38,511 bases of DNA, taken from an uncultured Flavobacteriaceae bacterium (GTDB taxonomy: Bacteria > Bacteroidota > Bacteroidia > Flavobacteriales > Flavobacteriaceae). Below, piece after piece: positions 36,841 through 38,511 of this stretch. The stretch lies in contig CAJQMK010000077.1 in the NCBI GenBank assembly GCA_905479415.1, positions 1-38,511 of the forward strand, written 5' to 3'. The notes beneath the pieces are model-generated. The model ran no database searches. It saw only the letters and a program-made list of their open reading frames with translations, and had not been told where the DNA came from. Both the position numbers and the translations under genes were made by a program. How positions within the stretch are numbered: position 1 is the first letter of the stretch; the number at the start of each line of letters is the position of its first letter.

Positions 36841-37676
36841 AAAATTTAATATTTCTTTTTTGTGTATTGTTTAGTGTAAATGCTTTTTCGCAAGCAAACA
36901 TATTAAATGCTTCAACGCCCTCTGAAATTGGAATTAAGAACTTTGATCAAAAACAGTCCGACAGTGATTCTTTTCTTGAATTTGATTACATTGATGAGAG
37001 AGATATTCTTTGGTCAAAAATAGTTTACGAGAAAATTGATTTGAACGAAAAATTAAATTTCCCTTTATTATTTCCTGTTAATGATGAGACCTATGAAAAA
37101 AATAGAAAGTCCCTTTGGAGAATTTTAAAAGAAAATATAATTAATAAACGTATTACAGAGCTGTATTTTGATAGAAATGATAATTTTAAAGATAAGATGT
37201 CCTATAATGATGTTATGGAAGTTGTTTCATTTACAGAACTAATTAACGGAGTACCAACACCTCCTGAAGAATTAAAATCCATTGATATTACTGCCTACAG
37301 AATAAAAGGAATGTGGTATTTTGATAAAAGACAAGGTGAAATGAAATACAGGTTATTAGGGCTTATGCCTGTGGGAAAAAATCTTAAAGATGATGATGGT
37401 AAAAATAATACTGATCTTTTTTGGATATGGTATCCAAGCTTAAGAAAAATTCTTCACCAAGAAATGGTTTTTAATGAAAAAAACAATGCAAATAGAATTT
37501 CTTTTGATCAATTATTAATTTCTAGAAGGTTTAGTTCATACATATATAAAGAAGATAATTTATATGGTGATCGTCCTATATCTTCCTACAAGGATAAAGG
37601 TCTTCAATCAATTTTAGAGTCTGAAAGAATTAAAAAAGAAATTCTTGATTTTGAGCAAGATATGTGGAATAGATAG
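36837..37676 (+). CDS. gldN: Type IX secretion/gliding protein GldN
   Basis: GldN (PorN) partners GldK in the periplasmic ring. The 279-residue protein has a signal peptide (1 to about 18, ending NAFSQA). The mature part has the family pattern: ERDILWSKIVYEKIDLNEK near 54, NFPLLFPV, and the later segment YRIKGMWYFDKRQGEMKYRLLGLMPVG near 164, followed by FWIWYPSLRKILH. The start overlaps the gldM stop. A terminator lies about 235 bases downstream, leaving a long T-rich 3' region. Confidence 0.94.
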   Translation: MKNLIFLFCVLFSVNAFSQANILNASTPSEIGIKNFDQKQSDSDSFLEFDYIDERDILWSKIVYEKIDLNEKLNFPLLFPVNDETYEKNRKSLWRILKENIINKRITELYFDRNDNFKDKMSYNDVMEVVSFTELINGVPTPPEELKSIDITAYRIKGMWYFDKRQGEMKYRLLGLMPVGKNLKDDDGKNNTDLFWIWYPSLRKILHQEMVFNEKNNANRISFDQLLISRRFSSYIYKEDNLYGDRPISSYKDKGLQSILESERIKKEILDFEQDMWNR

Positions 37677-37817
37677 AGAGTTAATTTTCCAATTTTTATA
37701 TTTCCTTTTTTCAATCTTTTAATCATGGTTTGTTTTTACAATAAACTATTCAATTTTTATTTCCGGTTTCCTCATATAAAACGAACTATCTCTATTTATT
37801 TTTTTCTATTTTAACGA

Positions 37818-37889
37818 GTTCTCTAAATGTTAAAATTGTTCTTTTTCGACTAAATCAACGTTCTTTTTTTGTTAAGTAAGTTCTTTTTA
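37818..37889 (+). repeat. Four phased GTTCT direct repeats
   Basis: GTTCT occurs at 37818, 37838, 37860 and 37880, with spacings of 20, 22 and 20 bases. The last three extend to GTTCTTTTT. The period is close to two helical turns, as in direct-repeat operators. Function is inferred. Confidence 0.5.
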
Positions 37890-37912
37890 TATAAATTGTA
37901 TAAACAGTCATA

Positions 37913-37936
37913 AGGGGTATTTATTACCCTTTTTTC
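37913..37936 (+). terminator. Rho-independent terminator upstream of the repeat-protein gene
   Basis: A 7-bp stem AGGGGTA / TACCCTT (one G-T wobble, 5-base loop) is followed by a run of six T, with two of them in the stem. It lies 237 bases after gldN and about 80 before the next gene. It probably ends the gldKLMN transcript or a small RNA. Confidence 0.6.
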
Positions 37937-38015
37937 TCTGTAACAACTAATTTATTAATGAAAATATTTACACTTAGCATTAAGCTTTCAAACACTTTAT
38001 TATAATAATACCCCT

Positions 38016-38511
38016 ATGAAAAATTTTTTATCCTTAATTTTTTTAACTTTTTCTTTTTTATCCTATTCTCAAAACGTTGCTCCAACTGTTTCTGATGCTA
38101 CGGCTACAGTTACGGAAGGTGGTGGAATTGACGTAAATCTATCTATTTCTGATGATGATGGTGATTCATGGACAATTTCTATTGTTTCAGCCCCAAGTGT
38201 TGGAACTACAGAAATTAATCCTGGTGACCAAATAACCTATACCCATGACGGTTCGGAAGGTAATGAAGTTACATTTACTTACAGAGCTACTGACAGTAAT
38301 AATAATGAAAGTTCAATTGCAACTGTAACTATCACTGTTACAGGTGTGAATGATATGCCAACAGTAGAGGAAATTACTAAAACTGTTGACGAAAACAGTA
38401 CAACTGAGATAATTCTTTCAGGAAACGATGCAGAAGGTTCAGCATTAGTTTATTCCTTAGTCACTCAGCCAAACGATGGAGATTTTACATTTGATACAGC
38501 AACAGGGGTCG
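38016..38511 (+). CDS. Secreted cadherin/Big_9-like tandem-repeat protein, partial
   Basis: The reading frame starts at the ATG at 38016 and is open for 165 codons to the window end. A signal peptide (1 to about 19, ending SYSQ) is followed by NVAPTVSDATATVTEGGGI, then beta-rich repeats rich in Asp, Thr and Gly: VTFTYRATDSNNNESS, VTITVTGVND (to residue 113), and a second unit with PTVEEITKTVDENSTTEI and NDAEGSALVYSLVTQP. This is the VCBS/Big_9/cadherin-like pattern of large surface adhesins. Gliding adhesins and other type IX substrates often look like this, and the gene lies just after gldN, but the C-terminal sorting domain would be outside the window. Confidence 0.8.
   Translation, partial: MKNFLSLIFLTFSFLSYSQNVAPTVSDATATVTEGGGIDVNLSISDDDGDSWTISIVSAPSVGTTEINPGDQITYTHDGSEGNEVTFTYRATDSNNNESSIATVTITVTGVNDMPTVEEITKTVDENSTTEIILSGNDAEGSALVYSLVTQPNDGDFTFDTATGV

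Larger units (their letters stand above)
37677..38015. other. T-rich non-coding region between gldN and the repeat-protein gene
   Basis: No gene is seen in this 339-base stretch. The plus strand is strongly T-rich. It contains four phased GTTCT repeats (37818-37884), a terminator-like hairpin (37913-37935), and about 80 bases before the next start codon. No exact TAnnTTTG element occurs upstream of the next gene; TATAATAATA near 38001-38010 is the only A/T box. A long gldN 3' UTR or a small RNA is possible. Confidence 0.5.

Overview
The window looks like a core-genome stretch of a low-GC, probably marine, member of the Flavobacteriia (phylum Bacteroidota). The gldKLMN type IX secretion/gliding cluster, the TAnnTTTG-type promoter elements, the scarcity of Shine-Dalgarno sequences, the compact gene spacing and the families present all point this way. 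I cannot name a genus. There is no phage, insertion sequence, CRISPR array or obvious genomic island. Nearly every gene belongs to a known family, so novelty is more likely in atypical family members and regulatory DNA than in a new gene system.

Layout. (1) 25-97, tRNA-Phe on the minus strand with a good promoter. (2) 198-7806, plus strand: coaX, an outer-membrane barrel protein, a TPR protein, lptC, a tiny membrane protein, a CNNM/CorC protein and a PpiD/SurA-like foldase; mostly an envelope-biogenesis operon. (3) 7803-11938: a DUF456 membrane protein (minus), then a small lipoprotein, ruvC and hemW (plus), meeting an M20 dipeptidase (minus). (4) 12036-15456, plus strand: tRNA-Leu(UAG) with a terminator, the tail-specific protease Prc, and an unusual OppC-like ABC permease. 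(5) 15457-22528, minus strand: purH-mreB-mreC-mreD-mrdA-rodA, the elongasome operon headed by a purine-synthesis gene. (6) 22599-29236, minus strand: miaB, a sigma-54-type activator without a sensor domain, lptE, a TPR protein, secG, groES, groEL, a strong terminator, and a GAF/fRMsr-like gene. (7) 29388-37676, plus strand: topA, an arginase-fold protein that lacks three metal ligands, and gldK-gldL-gldM-gldN. (8) 37677-38015, a T-rich non-coding stretch with a terminator and four phased GTTCT repeats. (9) From 38016, the start of a large secreted repeat protein cut by the window end.

How they work together. Many genes build or maintain the envelope: LPS transport (LptC, LptE), periplasmic folding and proteolysis (PpiD-like, Prc), cell-wall elongation (MreBCD, PBP2, RodA), Sec export (SecG) and T9SS/gliding (GldKLMN). 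The secreted repeat protein directly after gldN would be a natural T9SS cargo, but its C-terminal sorting domain lies outside the window.

Best leads for a second look: the degenerate arginase-fold protein before gldK; the TGACA/TGTCA motifs and near -24/-12 element before groES, with related motifs between miaB and topA, beside a sigma-54-type activator; and the phased GTTCT repeats before the adhesin gene.
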